This document shows positions 37,401 through 52,000 of a DNA stretch of 64,000 bases, piece by piece. Both the position numbers and the translations under genes were made by a program. Origin of the DNA: Plantago major (taxonomy: Eukaryota > Streptophyta > Magnoliopsida > Lamiales > Plantaginaceae); the NCBI GenBank assembly GCA_026545765.1, contig CM048840.1, positions 59,180,843-59,244,842 on the forward strand, given 5' to 3'. The first letter of the stretch is position 1. Each line of letters opens with the position of its first letter. Below the pieces are notes generated by a model. It saw nothing but the letters and a program-made list of their open reading frames with translations. It did no database searches and was not told the origin of the DNA.

Positions 37401-40400
37401 TTTGTTTTGTTTAACTCTCAAGTAGAGTTCTTCGTTCGTTATTTTAATACTCCGCTTGTGTGTTGTTTAAATCTCAAATTGACTTCTCCGTTTGGAATTA
37501 TCTCTCTCCCATTATTGTTTTATTTAACTCCCGACTAGAATTTTATACTTATTGTTTATCCCAATCCATGTGTGTTGATTAATTCTCAAGTAGTGTTCTT
37601 CGTTTCAGATACTCTTACTCCTTCTCTGTATTGTTTAAATCTCGAATAGACTTCTTTGTTTGACATTATCCCACTCCTCCTGTGTGTTGTTTAAATCTCA
37701 AATTGCCTTCTCCGTTTGTAATTATCCCACTCCTTCATTGTGTTGTTTCACTCTGGTAGGATTTTATGCTTGTTGTTTATCCCACACCTTATGTGTGTTC
37801 TTCAACTCTTAAGTAGTGTTCTTCGTTTGTGATACTCTTACTCCTTCTGTGTATTGTTTAAATCTCGAATAGACTTCTTTGTTTGACATTATCCCACTCC
37901 TCCTGTGTGTTGTTTAAATCTCAAATTGCCTTCTCCGTTGTAATTATCCCACTCCTTCATTGTGTTGTTTCACTCTCGAGTAGATTTTTATAGTTGTTGT
38001 TTATCCCACACCTTATGTGTGTTCTTCAACTCTTAAGTAGTGTTCTTCGTTTGTGATACTCTTACTCCTTCTGTGTATTTTTTAAATCTCGTATAGACTT
38101 CTTTGTTTGACATTATCCCACTCCTTTAGTGTGTTGTTTAACTCTCGAGTAGAGTTATTCGTTTGTTTATCTTCCATCTCCAAAGTTTGTTGTTTATATC
38201 TCTCAGTAGATTTGTTCGTTTGTTGTTTATTTAACACCTTTTTTGTTTTGTTTAACTCTCAAGTAGAGTTCTTCGTTCGTTATTTTAATACTCCGCTTGT
38301 GTGTTGTTTAAATCTCAAATTGACTTCTCCGTTTGGAATTATCTCTCTCCCATTATTGTTTTATTTAATACCCGACTAGAATTTTATACTTATTGTTTAT
38401 CCCAATCCATGTGTGTTGATTAATTCTCAAGTAGTGTTCTTGGTTTGTGATACTCTTACTCCTTCTCTGTATTGTTTAAATCTCGAATAGACTTCTTTGT
38501 TTGACATTATCCCACTCCTCCTGTGTGTTGTTTAAATCTCAAATTGCCTTCTCTGTTTGTAATTATCCCACTCCTTCATTGTGTTGTTTCACTCTCGAGT
38601 AGGATTTTACAGTTGTTGTTTATCCCACACCTTATGTGTGTTCTTCAACTCTTAAGTAGTGTTCTTCGTTTGTGATACTCTTACTCCTTCTGTGTATTGT
38701 TTAAATCTCGAATAGACTTCTTTGTTTGACATTATCCCACTCCTCCTGTGTGTTGTTTAAATCTCAAATTGCCTTCTCCGTTTGTAATTATCCCACTCCT
38801 TCATTGTGTTGTTTCACTCTCGAGTAGATTTTTATAGTTGTTGTTTATCCCACACCTTATGTGTGTTCTTCAACTCTTAAGTAGTGTTCTTCGTTTGTGA
38901 TACTCTTACTCCTTCTGTGTATTTTTTAAATCTCGTATAGACTTCTTTGTTTGACATTATCCCACTCCTTTAGTGTGTTGTTTAACTCTCGAGTAGAGTT
39001 ATTCGTTTGTTTATCTTCCATCTCCAAAGTTTGTTGTTTATATCTCTCAAGTAGATTTGTTCGTTTGTTGTTTATTTAACACCTTTTTTGTTTTGTTTAA
39101 CTCTCAAGTAGAGTTCTTCGTTCGTTATTTTAATACTCCGCTTGTGTGTTGTTTAAATCTCAAATTGACTTCTCCGTTTGGAATTATCTCTCTCCCATTA
39201 TTGTTTTATTTAATACCCGACTAGAATTTTATACTTATTGTTTATCCCAATCCATGTGTGTTGATTAATTCTCAAGTAGTGTTCTTCGTTTCAGATACTC
39301 TTACTCCTTCTCTGTATTGTTTAAATCTCGAATAGACTTCTTTGTTTGACATTATCCCACTCCTCCTGTGTGTTGTTTAAATCTCAAATTGCCTTCTCCG
39401 TTTGTAATTATCCCACTCCTTCATTGTGTTGTTTCACTCTCGAGTAGGATTTTACAGTTGTTGTTTATCCCACACCTTATGTGTGTTCTTCAACTCTTAA
39501 GTAGTGTTCTTCGTTTGTGATACTCTTACTCCTTCTGTGTATTGTTTAAATCTCGAATAGACTTCTTTGTTTGACATTATCCCACTCCTCCTGTGTGTTG
39601 TTTAAATCTCAAATTGCCTTCTCCGTTTGTAATTATCCCACTCCTTCATTGTGTTGTTTCACTCTCGAGTAGATTTTTATAGTTGTTGTTTATCCCACAC
39701 CTTATGTGTGTTCTTCAACTCTTAAGTAGTGTTCTTCGTTTGTGATACTCTTACTCCTTCTGTGTATTTTTTAAATCTCGTATAGACTTCTTTGTTTGAC
39801 ATTATCCCACTCCTTTAGTGTGTTGTTTAACTCTCGAGTAGAGTTATTCGTTTGTTTATCTTCCATCTCCAAAGTTTGTTGTTTATATCTCTCAAGTAGA
39901 TTTGTTCGTTTGTTGTTTATTTAACACCTTTTTTGTTTTGTTTAACTCTCAAGTAGAGTTCTTCGTTCGTTATTTTAATACTCCGCTTGTGTGTTGTTTA
40001 AATCTCAAATTGACTTCTCCGTTTGGAATTATCTCTCTCCCATTATTGTTTTATTTAATACCCGACTAGAATTTTATACTTATTGTTTATCCCAATCCAT
40101 GTGTGTTGATTAATTCTCAAGTAGTGTTCTTCGTTTCTGATACTCTTACTCCTTCTCTGTATTGTTTAAATCTCGAATAGACTTCTTTGTTTGACATTAT
40201 CCCACTCCTCCTGTGTGTTGTTTAAATCTCAAATTGCCTTCTCCGTTTGTAATTATCCCACTCCTTCATTGTGTTGTTTCACTCTCGAGTAGAATTTTAC
40301 AGTTGCTGTTTATCCCACACCTTATGTGTGTTCTTCAACTCTTAAGTAGTGTTCTTCGTTTGTGATACTCTTACTCCTTCTGTGTATTTTTTAAATCTCG

Positions 40401-40440
40401 TATAGACTTCATTGTTTGACATTATCCCACTCCTTTAGTG
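34401..40440 (+). repeat. Domain R4: 15-mer cycles of about 845 bp
   Basis: Monomer b landmarks at about 34454, 35074, 35919, 36538, 37381, 38222, 39067 and 39912 give spacings of 620, 845, 619, 843, 841, 845 and 845 bp. The 15-mers read a b c d e f g h i j g h i j k, so a g-h-i-j tetramer has been duplicated inside the 11-mer. The first i typically has gtaggattttacag and the second gtagatttttatag, so the two tetramers are distinguishable and conserved in order across copies. This is one of the most regular parts of the window. Confidence 0.88.
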
Positions 40441-43400
40441 TGTTGTTTAACTCTCGAGTAGAGTTATTCATTTGCTGTTCAACCGTCTCCAAAGTGTGTT
40501 GTTTTTATCTCTCATTTAGAGTTGTTCTTTTGTTGTTTATTCAACACCTTTTGTGTTTTGTTTAACTCTCAAGTAGAGTTCTTCGTTCATTATTTTATTA
40601 CTCCGCTTGTGTGTTGTTTAAATCTCAAAACGACTTCTCCATTTGTAATTATCTCTCTCCCATTATTATTTTATTTAACTCCCGAGTAGAATTTTATACA
40701 TGTTGTTTATCCCAATCCATATGTGTGTTGATTAATTCTCAAGTAGTGTTCTTCGTTTCTGATACTCTTACTCCTTCTCTGTATTGTTTAAATCTCGAAT
40801 AGACTTCTTTGTTTGACATTATCCCACTCCTCCTGTGTGTTGTTTAAATCTCAAATTGCCTTCTCCGTTTGTAATTATCCCACTCCTTTATTGTGTTGTT
40901 TCACTCTCGAGTAGAATTTTACATATGTTGTTTATCCCACTCCTTATGTGTGTTCTTCAACTCTTAAGTAGTGTTCTTCGTTTGTGATACTCTTACTCCT
41001 TCTGTGTATTGTTTAAATCTCGAATAGATGTTTGACATTATCCCACTCCTTTAGTGTGTTGTTTAACTCTCGAGTAGAGTTATTCGTTTGTTTATCTTCC
41101 ATCTCCAAAGTTTGTTGTTTATATCTCTCAAGTAGATTTGTTCGTTTGTTGTTTATTCAACACCTTTTGTGTTTTGTTTAACTCTCAAGTAGAGTTCTTC
41201 GTTCGTTATTTTATTACTCCGCTGGTGTGTTGTTTAAATCTCAAATTGGCTTCTCCGTTTGGAATTATCTCTCTCCCATTATTGTTTTATTTAACTCCCG
41301 ACTAGAATTTTATACTTATTGTTTATCCCAATCCATGTGTGTTGATTAATTCTCAAGTAGTGTTCTTCGTTTCTGATACTCTTACTCCTTCTCTGTATTG
41401 TTTAAATCACGAATAGACTTCTTTGTTTGACATTATCCCACTCCTCCTGTGTGTTGTTTAAATCTCAAATTGCCTTCTCCGTTGTAATCGTCCCACTCCT
41501 CTATTGTGTTGATTCACTCTCGAGTAGAATTTTACAGTTGTTGTTTATTCCACTCCTTATGTGTGTTCTTCAACTCTTAAGTAGTGTTCTTCGTTTGTGA
41601 TACTCTTACTCCTTCTGTGTATTGTTTAAATCTCGAATAGACTTCTTTGTTTGACATTATCCCACTCCTTTAGTGTGTTGTTTAACTCTCAGTAGAGTTA
41701 TTCGTTTGTTGTTCATCCGTCTTCAAAGTGTGTTGTTTTTATCTCTCATTTAGAGTTGTTCTTTTGTTGTTTATTCAACACCTTTTGTGTTTTGTTTAAC
41801 TCTCAAGTAGAGTTCTTCGTTCGTTATTTTATTACTCCTCTTGTGTGTTGTTTAACTCTCAAATTGCCTTCTCCGTTTGTAATGATCCCACTCTTTTATT
41901 GTGTTGTTTAACTCTCGAGTAGAATTTTACATTTGTTGTTTATCCCACTCCTTATGTGTGTTCTCCAACTCTTAAGTAGTGTTCTTCGTTTGTGATACTC
42001 TTACTCCTTCTGTGTAAGGTTTAAATCTCGAATAGACTTCTCTGTTTGACATTATCCCACTCCTCCTGTGTGTTGTTTAAATATCAAATTGCCTTCTCCG
42101 TTTGTAATTATCCCACTCCTTTATTGTGTTGCTGAACTCTAGAGTAGAATTTTACATTTGTTGTTTATCCCACTACTTATGTGTGTTCTTCAACGCTTAA
42201 GTAGTGTTCTTCGTTTGTGATACTCTTACTCCTTCTGTGTATTGTTTAAATCTCGAATAGACTTAATTGTTTGACATTATCCCACTCCTTTAGTGTGTTG
42301 TTTAACTCTCGAGTAGAGTTATTCGTTTGTTGTTCATCCGTCTCCAAAGTGTGTTGTTTTTATCTCTCAATTAGAGTTGTTCGTTTCTTGTTTATTCAAC
42401 ACCTTTTGTGTTTTGTTTAACTCTCAAGTAGAGTTCTTCGTTCATTATTTTATTACTCCGCTTGTGTGTTGTTTAAATCTCAAATGTAGAGTTCTTCATT
42501 CGTTATTTTATTACTCCGCTTGTGTGTTGTTAAATCTCAAATTGACTTCTCCGTTTGTAATTATCTCTCTCCCATTATTGTTTTATTTAACTCCCGAGTA
42601 GAATTTTATACTTGTTGTTTATCCCAATCCATATGTGTGTTGATTAATTTTCAAGTAGTGTTCTTCGTTTGTGATACTCTTACTCCTTCTGTGTATTGTT
42701 TAAATCTCGAATAGACTTCTTTGTTTGACATTATTCCACCCCTTTAATGTGTTGTTTAACACTCGAGTTGAGTAATTCGTTTGTTGTTCATCCGTCTCCA
42801 AAGTGTGTTGTTTTTATCTCTCAATTAGAGTTGTTCGTGTGTTGTTTACTCAACACCTTTTGTGTTTTGTTTAACTCTCAAGTAGAGTTCTTCGTTCGTT
42901 ATTTTATTACTCCGCTTGTGTGTTGTTTAAATCTCAAATTGACTTCTCCGTTTGTAATTATCTCTCTCCCATTATTGTTTTATTTAACTCCCGAGTAGAA
43001 TTTTATACATGTTTTTTATCCCAATCCGTGTGTGTTGATTAATTCTCAAGTAGTGTTCTTCGTTTGTGATACTCTTACTCCTTCTGTGTATTGTTTAAAT
43101 CTCGAATAGACTTCTTTGTTTGACATTATTCCAGCCCTTTAATGTGTTGTTTAACACTCGAGTAGAGTAATTCGTTTGTTGTTCATCCGTCTCCAAAGTG
43201 TGTTGTTTTTATTTCTCAATTCGAGTTGTTCGTTTGTTGTTTATTCAACACCTTTTGTGTTTTTTTTAACTCTCAAGTAGAGTTCTCCGTTCGTTATTTT
43301 ATTACTCCGCTTGTGTGTTGTTTAAATCTCAAATTGACTTCTCCGTTTGTAATTATCTCTCTCCCATTATTGTTTTATTTAACTCCCGAGTAGAATTTTA

Positions 43401-46020
43401 TACATGTTGTTTATCCCAATCCATATGTGTGTTTTTTAATTCTTAAGTAGTGTTCTTCGTTTGTGATACTTTTACTCCTTCTCTGTATTGTTTAAATCTC
43501 GAATAGACTTCTTTGTTTGACATTATCCCACTCCTCCTGTGTGTTGTTTAAATCTCAAATTGCCTTCTCCGTTTGTAATTATCCCACTCCTTTATTGTGT
43601 TGTTGAACTCTCGAGTAGAATTTTACATTTGTTGTTTATCCCACTCCTTATGTGTGTTCTTTAACTCTTAAGTAGTGTTATTCGTTGTGATACTCTTACT
43701 CCTTCTGTGTATTGTTTAAATTTCGAATAGACTTCTTGTTTTGATATTATCTCACACCTTTAGTGTGTTGTTTAACTCTCGAGTACAGTAATTCGTTTGT
43801 TGTTCATCCGTCTCCAAAATGTGTTGTTTTTATCTCTCAATTGGAGTTGTTCGTTTTTTGTTTATCCCACTCCTTTTGTGTTTTGTTTAACTCTCAAGTA
43901 GAGTTCTTCGTTCGTTATTTTATGTGTTTTGTTTTACTCTCAAGTAGAGTTCTTCGTTCGTTATTTTATTACTCTTCCTATGTGTTGTTTAAATATCAAA
44001 TTGACTTCTCCGTTTGTAATTATCTCTCTCCCATTATTGTTTTATTTAACTCCCGAGTAGAATTTTATACATGTTGTTTATCCCAATCCATATGTGTGTT
44101 TTTTAATTCTTAAGTAGTGTTCTTCGTTTGTGATACTTTTACTCCTTCTCTGTATTGTTTAAATCTCGAATAGACTTCTTTGTTTGACATTATCCCACTC
44201 CTCCTGTGTGTTGTTTAAATCTCAAATTGCCTTCTCCGTTTGTAATTATCCCACTCCTTTATTGTGTTGTTGAACTCTCGAGTAGAATTTTACATTTGTT
44301 GTTTATCCCACTCCTTATGTGTGTTCTTTAACTCTTAAGTAGTGTTCTTCGTTGTGATACTCTTACTCCTTCTGTGTATTGTTTAAATTTCGAATAGACT
44401 TCTTTTTTTGATATTATCACACACCTTTAGTGTGTTGTTTAACTCTCGAGTACAGTAATTCGTTTGTTGTTCATCCGTCTCCAAAGTGTGTTGTTTTTAT
44501 CTCTCAAGTAGAGTTGTTCGTTTGTTGTTTATTCAACACCTTTTGTGTTTTGTTTAACTCTCAAGTAGAGTTCTTCGTTCGTTATTTTATTACTCCGCTT
44601 GTGTGTTGTTTAAATCTCAAATTGACTTCTCCGTTTGTAATTATCTCTCTCCCATTATTGTTTTATTTAACTCCCGAGTAGAATTTTATACTTGTTGTTT
44701 ATCCCAATCCATATGTGTGTTGATTAATTATCAAGTAGTGTTCTTCGTTTGTGATACTCTTACTTCTTCTGTGTATTGTTTAAATCTCGAATAGACTTCA
44801 TTGTTTGACATTATCCCACTCCTTTAGTGTGTTGTTTAACTCTCGACTAGAGTTATTCGTTTGTTGTTCATCCGTTTCCAAAGTGTGTTGTTTTTATCTC
44901 TCATTTAGAGTTGTTCGTGTGTTGTTTATTCAACACCTTTTGTGTTTTGTTTAACTCTCAAGTAGAGTTCTTCGTTCGTTATTTTATTACTCCGCTTGTG
45001 TGTTGTTTAAATCTCAAATTGACTTCTCCGTTTGTAATTATCTCTCTCCCATTATTGTTTTATTTAACTCCCGACTAGAATTTTATACTTGTTGTTTATC
45101 CCAATCCATGTGTGTTGATTAATTCTCAAGTAGTGTTCTTGGTTTGTGATACTCTTACTCCTTCTGTGTATTGTTTAAATCTCGAATAGACTTCTCTGTT
45201 TGACATTATCCCACTCCTTTAGGGTGTTGTTTAACTCTCGAGTAGAATTTTACGTTTGTTGTTTATCCCACTCCTTATGTGTGTTCTTTAACTCTTAAGT
45301 AGTGTTCTTCGTTGTGATACTCTTACTCCTTCTGTGTATTGTTTAAATTTCGAATAGACTTCTTTTTTTGATATTATCACACACCTTTAGTGTGTTGTTT
45401 AACTCTCGAGTACAGTAATTCGTTTGTTGTTCATCCGTCTCCAAAGTGTGTTGTTTTTATCTCTCATTTAGAGTTGTTCGTGTGTTGTTTATTCAACACC
45501 TTTTGTGTTTTGTTTAACTCTCAAGTAGAGTTCTTCGTTCGTTATTTTATTACTCCGCTTGTGTGTTGTTTAAATCTCAAATTGACTTCTCCGTTTGTAA
45601 TTATCTCTCTCCCATTATTGTTTTATTTAACTCCCGAGTAGAATTTTATACATGTTGTTTATCCCAATGCATAGGTGTGTTGATTAATTCTCAAGTAGTG
45701 TTCTTCGTTTCTGATACTCTTACTCCTTCTCTGTATTGTTTAAATCTCGAATAGACTTCTTTGTTTGACATTATCCCACTCCTCCTGTGTGTTGTTTAAA
45801 TTTCAAATTGCCTTCTCCGTTTGTAATTGTCCCACTCCTTTATTGTGTTGTTTCACTCTCGAGTAGAATTTTACAGTTGTTGTTTATCCCACTCCTTATG
45901 TGTGTTCTTCAACTCTTAAGTAGTGTTCTTCGTTTGTGATACTCTTACTCCTTCTGTGTATTGTTTAAATCTCGAATAGACTTCTTTGTTTGACATTATC
46001 CCACTCCTTTAGTGTGTTGT
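40441..46020 (+). repeat. Domain R5: second copy of the R2-type domain
   Basis: The variant a monomer (tgttcatccgtctcc) returns at about 40460 and dominates to about 45480. Monomer b landmarks at about 40532, 41148, 41766, 42387, 42841, 43236, 43858, 44524, 44921, 45484 and 46105 give spacings of 616, 618, 621, 454, 395, 622, 666, 397, 563 and 621 bp, the most irregular cycle set in the window. Irregularities include the c/d chimera near 42480, a b monomer with an i-like tail (tatcccactcc) near 43862, and a truncated c followed by a second c at about 43885-43980. Confidence 0.82.
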
Positions 46021-49000
46021 TCAACTTCGAGTAGAGTTATTCGTTTGTTTATCTTCCATCTCCAAAGTTTGTTGTTTATATCTCTCAAGTAGATTTGTTC
46101 GTTTGTCGTTTATTCAACACCTTTTGTGTTTTGTTTAACTCTCAAGTAGAGTTCTTCGTTCGTTATTTTAATACTCCGCTTGTGTGTTGTTTAAATCTCA
46201 AATTGACTTCTCCGTTTGGAATTATCTCTCTCCCATTATTCTTTTATTTAACACCCGACTAGAATTTTATACTTATTGTTTATCCCAATCCATGTGTGTT
46301 GATTAATTCTGAAGTAGTGTTCTTCGTTTCAGATACTCTTACTCCTTCTCTGTATTGTTTAAATCTCGAATAGACTTCTTTGTTTGACATTATCCCACTC
46401 CTCCTGTGTGTTGTTTAAATCTCAAATTGCCTTCTCCGTTTGTAATTATCCCACTCCTTTATTGTGTTGTTTCACTCTCGAGTAGAATTTGACAGTTGTT
46501 GTTTATCCCACACCTTATGTGTGTTCTTCAACTCTTAAGTAGTGTTCTTTGTTTGTGATACTCTTACTCCTTCTGTGTATTGTTTAAATCTCGTATAGAC
46601 TTCATTGTTTGACATTATCCCACTCCTTTAGTGTGTTGTTTAACTCTCAAGTAGAGTTCTTCGTTCGTTATTTTATTACTCCGCTTGTGTGTTGTTTAAA
46701 TCTCAAAAGGACTTTTCCGTTTGTAATTATCTCTCTCCCATTATTATTTTATTTAACTCCCGAGTAGAATTTTATACATGTTGTTTATCCCAATCCATAT
46801 GTGTGTTGATTAATTCTCAAGTAGTGTTCTTCGTTTATGATACTCTTACTCCTTCTCTGTATTGTTTAAATCTCGAATAGACTTCTTTGTTTGACATTAT
46901 CCCACTCCTCCTGTGTGTTGTTTAAATTTTAATTGCCTTCTCCGTTTGTAATTGTCCCACTCCTTTATTGTGTTGTTTCACTCTCGATTAGAATTTTACA
47001 GTTGTTGTTTATCCCACTCCTTGTGTGTGTTCTTCAACTCTTAAGTAGTGTTCTGCGTTTGTGATACTCTTACTCCTTCTGTGTATTGTTTAAATCTCGA
47101 ATAGACTTCATTGTTTAACATTATCCCACTCCTTTAGTGTGTTGTTTAACTCTCGAGTAGAGTTATTCATTTGTTGTTCATCCGTCTCCAAAGTGTGTTG
47201 TTTTTATCTCTCATTTAGAGTTGTTCTTTTGTTGTTTATTCAACACCTTTTGTGTTTTGTTTCACTCTCAAGTAGAGTTCTTCGTTCGTTATTTTATTAC
47301 TACGCTTGTGTGTTGTTTAAATCTCAAAATGACTTTTTCGTTTGTAATTATCTCTCTCCCATTATTGTTTCATTTAACTCCCGAGTAGAATTTTATACAT
47401 GTTGTTTATCCCAATCCATATGTGTGTTGATTAATTCTCAAGTAGTGTTCTTCGTTTATGATACTCTTACTCCTTCTCTGTATAGTTTAAATCTCGAATA
47501 GACTTCTTTGTTTGACATTATCCCACTCCTCCTGTGTGTTGTTTAAATCTCAAATTGCCTTCTCTGTTATCCCACTCCTTTATTGTGTTGTTTCACTCTC
47601 GAGTAGAATTTTACATTTGTTGTTTATCCCACTCCTTATGTGTGTTCTTCAACTCTTAAGTAGTGTTCTTCGTTTGTGATACCCTTACTCCATCTGTGTA
47701 TTGTTTAAATCTCGAATAGACTTCTTTGTTTGACATTATCCCACTCCTTTAGTGTGTTGTTTAACTCTCGAGTAGAGTTATTCGTTTGTTTATCTTCCAT
47801 CTCCAAAGTTTGTTGTTTATATCTCTCAAGTAGATTTGTTCGTTTGTTGTTTATTCAACACCTTTTGTGTTTTGTTTAACTCTCAAGTAGAGTTCTTCGT
47901 TCGTTATTTTATTACTCCGCTTGTGTGTTGTTTAAATCTCAAATTGACTTCTCCATTTGTAATTATCTCTCTCCCATTATTGTTTTATTTAACTCCCGAG
48001 TAGAATTTTATACATGTTGTTTATCCCAATGCATAGGTGTGTTGATTAATTCTCAAGTAGTGTTCTTCGTTTGTGATACTCTTACTCCTTCTGTGTATTG
48101 TTTAAATCTCGAATAGACTTCTTTGTTTGACATTATCCCACTCCTCCTGTGTGTTGTTTAAATCTCAAATTGCCTTCTCCGTTTGTAATTATCCCACTCC
48201 TTTATTGTGTTGTTTAACTCTCGAGTAGAATTTTACATTTGTTGTTTATCCCACTCCTTATGTGTGTTCTTCAACTCTTAAGTAGTGTTCTTCGTTTGTG
48301 ATACTCTTACTCCTTCTGTGTATTGTTTAAATCTCGAATAGACTTCTTTGTTTGACATTATCCCACTCCTTTAGTGTGTTGTTTAACTCTCGAGTAGAGT
48401 TATTCGTTTGTTTATCTTCCATCTCCAAAGTTTGTTGTTTATATCTCTCAAGTAGATTTGTTCGTTTGTTGTTTATTCAACACCTTTTGTGTTTTGTTTA
48501 ACTCTCAAGTAGAGTTCTTCGTTCGTTATTTTATTACTCCGCTTGTGTGTTGTTTAAATCTCAAATTGACTTCTCCGTTTGGAATTATCTCTCTCCCATT
48601 ATTGTTTTATTTAACACCCGACTAGAATTTTATACTTATTGTTTATCCCAATCCATGTGTGTTGATTAATTCTGAAGTAGTGTTCTTCGTTTCAGATACT
48701 CTTACTCCTTCTCTGTATTGTTTAAATCTCGAATAGACTTCTTTGTTTGACATTATCCCACTCCTCCTGTGTGTTGTTTAAATCTCAAATTGCCTTCTCC
48801 GTTTGTAATTATCCCACTCCTTTATTGTGTTGTTTCACTCTCGAGTAGAATTTGACAGTTGTTGTTTATCCCACACCTTATGTGTGTTCTTCAACTCTTA
48901 AGTAGTGTTCTTTGTTTGTGATACTCTTACTCCTTCTGTGTATTGTTTAAATCTCGTATAGACTTCATTGTTTGACATTATCCCACTCCTTTAGTGTGTT

Positions 49001-52000
49001 GTTTAACTCTCAAGTAGAGTTCTTCGTTCGTTATTTTATTACTCCGCTTGTGTGTTGTTTAAATCTCAAAATGACTTTTCTGTTTGTAATTATCTCTCTC
49101 CCATTATTGTTTCACTTAACTCCCGAGTAGAATTTTATACATGTTGTTTATCCCAATCCATATGTGTGTTAATTAATTCTCAAGTAGTGTTCTTCGTTTA
49201 TGATACTCTTACTCCTTCTCTGTATTGTTTAAATCTCGAATAGACTTCTTTGTTTGACATTATCCCACTCCTCCTGTGTGTTGTTTAAATCCCAAATTGC
49301 CTTCTCCGTTTGTAATTATCCCACTCCTTTATTGTGTTGTTTCACTCTCGAGTAGAATTTTACATTTGTTGTTTATCCCACACCTTATGTGTGTTCTTCA
49401 ACTCTTAAGTAGTGTTCTTCGTTTGTGATACTCTTACTCCTTCTGTGTATTGTTTAAATCTCGAATAGACTTCTTTGTTTGACATCATCCCACTCCTTTA
49501 GTGTGTTGTTTAACTCTCGAGTAGAGTTATTCGTTTGTTTATCTTCCATCTCCTAAGTTTGTTGTTTATATCTCTCTAGTAGATTTGTTCGTTTGTTGTT
49601 TATTTAACACCTTTTGTGTTTTGTTTAACTCTCAAGTAGAGTTCTTCGTTCGTTATTTTATTACTCCGCTTGTGTGTTGTTTAAATCTCAAAATGACTTC
49701 TCCGTCTGGAATTATCTCTCTCCCATTATTGTTTTATTTAACTCCCGAGTAGAATTTTATACATGTTGTTTATCCCAATCCATATGTGTGTTGATTAATT
49801 CTCAAGTAGTGTTCTTCGTTCCTGATACTCTTACTCCTTCTCTGTATTGTTTAAATCTCGAATAGACTTCTTTGTTTGACATTATCCCACTCCTCCTGTG
49901 TGTTGTTTAAATCTCAAATTGCCTTCTCCATTTGTAATTATCCCACTCCTTTATTGTGTTGTTTCACTCTCGAGTAGAATTTTACATTTGTTGTTTATCC
50001 CACTCCTTATGTGTGTTCTTCAACTCTTAAGTAGTGTTCTTCGTTTGTGATACTCTCACTCCTGTGTATTGTTTAAATCTCGAATAGACTTCTTTGTTTG
50101 ACATTATCCCACTCCTTTAGTGTGTTGTTTAACTCTCGGTAGAGTTATTCGTTTGTTTATCTTCCATCTCCAAAGTTTGTTGTTTATATCTCTCAAGTAG
50201 ATTTGTTCGTTTGTTGTTTATTCAACACCTTTTGTGTTTTGTTTAACTCTCAAGTAGAGTTCTTCGTTCGTTATTTTAATACTCCGCTTGTGTGTTGTTT
50301 AAATCTCAAATTGACTTCTCCGTTTGGAATTATCTCTCTCCCATTTTTGTTTTATTTAATACCCGACTAGAATTTTATACTTATTGTTTATCCCAATCCA
50401 TGTGTGTTGATTAATTCTCAAGTAGTGTTCTTCGTTTCAGATACTCTTACTCCTTCTCTGTATTGTTTAAATCTCGAATAGACTTCTTTGTTGGACATTA
50501 TCCCACTCCTCCTGTGTGTTGTTTAAATCTCAAATTGCCTTCTCCGTTTGTCATTATCCCACTCCTTTATTGTGTTGTTTCACTCTCGAGTAGAATTTGA
50601 CAGTTGTTGTTTATCCCACACCTTATGTGTGTTCTTCAACTCTTAAGTAGTGTTCTTTGTTTGTGATACTCTTACTCCTTCTGTGTATTTTTTAAATCTC
50701 GTATAGACTTCATTGTTTGACATTATCCCACTCCTTTAGTGTGTTGTTTAACTCTCAAGTAGAGTTCTTCGTTCGTTATTTTATTACTCCGCTTGTGTGT
50801 TGTTTAAATCTCAAAATGACTTTTCCGTTTGTAATTATCTCTCTCCCATTATTGTTTCATTTAACACCCGAGTAGAATTTTATACATGTTTTTTATCCCA
50901 ATCCATATGTGTGTTGATTAATTCTCAAGTAGTGTTCTTCGTTTATGATACTCTTACTCCTTCTCTGTATTGTTTAAAATCTCGAATAGACTTCTTTGTT
51001 TGACATTATCCCACTCCTCCTGTGTGTTGTTTAAATCCCAAATTGCCTTCTCCGTTTGTAATTATCCCACTCCTTTATTGTGTTGTTTCACTCTCGAGTA
51101 GAATTTTACAGTTGTTGTTTATCCCACACCTTATGTGTGTTCTTCAACTCTTAAGTAGTGTTCTTCGTTTGTGATACTCTTACTCCTTCTGTGTATTGTT
51201 TAAATCTCGAATAGACTTCTTTGTTTGACATTATCCCACTCCTTTAGTGTGTTGTTTAACTCTCGAGTAGAGTTATTCGTTTGTTTATCTTCCATCTCCT
51301 AAGTTTATTGTTTATATCTCTCACGTAGATTTGTTCGTTTGTAGTTTATTTAACACCTTTTGTGTTTTGTTTAACTCTCAAGTAGAGTTCTTCGTTCGTT
51401 ATTTTATTACTCCGCTTGTGTGTTGTTTAAATCTCAAATTGACTTCTCCGTTTGGAATTATCTCTCTCCCATTATTGTTTTATTTAACACCCGACTAGAA
51501 TTTTATACTTATTGTTTATCCCAATCCATGTGTGTTGATTAATTCTGAAGTAGTGTTCTTCGTTTCAGATACTCTTACTCCTTCTCTGTATTGTTTAAAT
51601 CTCGAATAGACTTCTTTGTTTGACATTATCCCACTCCTCCTGTGTGTTGTTTAAATCTCAAATTGCCTTCTCCGTTTGTAATTATCCCACTCCTTTATTG
51701 TGTTGTTTCACTCTCGAGTAGAATTTTACATTTGTTGTTTATCCCACACCTTATGTGTGTTCTTCAACTCTTAAGTAGTGTTCTTCGTTTGTGATACTCT
51801 TACTCCTTCTGTGTATTGTTTAAATCTCGAATAGACTTCTTTGTTTGACATCATCCCACTCCTTTAGTGTGTTGTTTAACTCTCGAGTAGAGTTATTCGT
51901 TTGTTTATCTTCCATCTCCTAAGTTTGTTGTTTATATCTCTCTAGTAGATTTGTTCGTTTGTTGTTTATTTAACACCTTTTGTGTTTTGTTTAACTCTCA

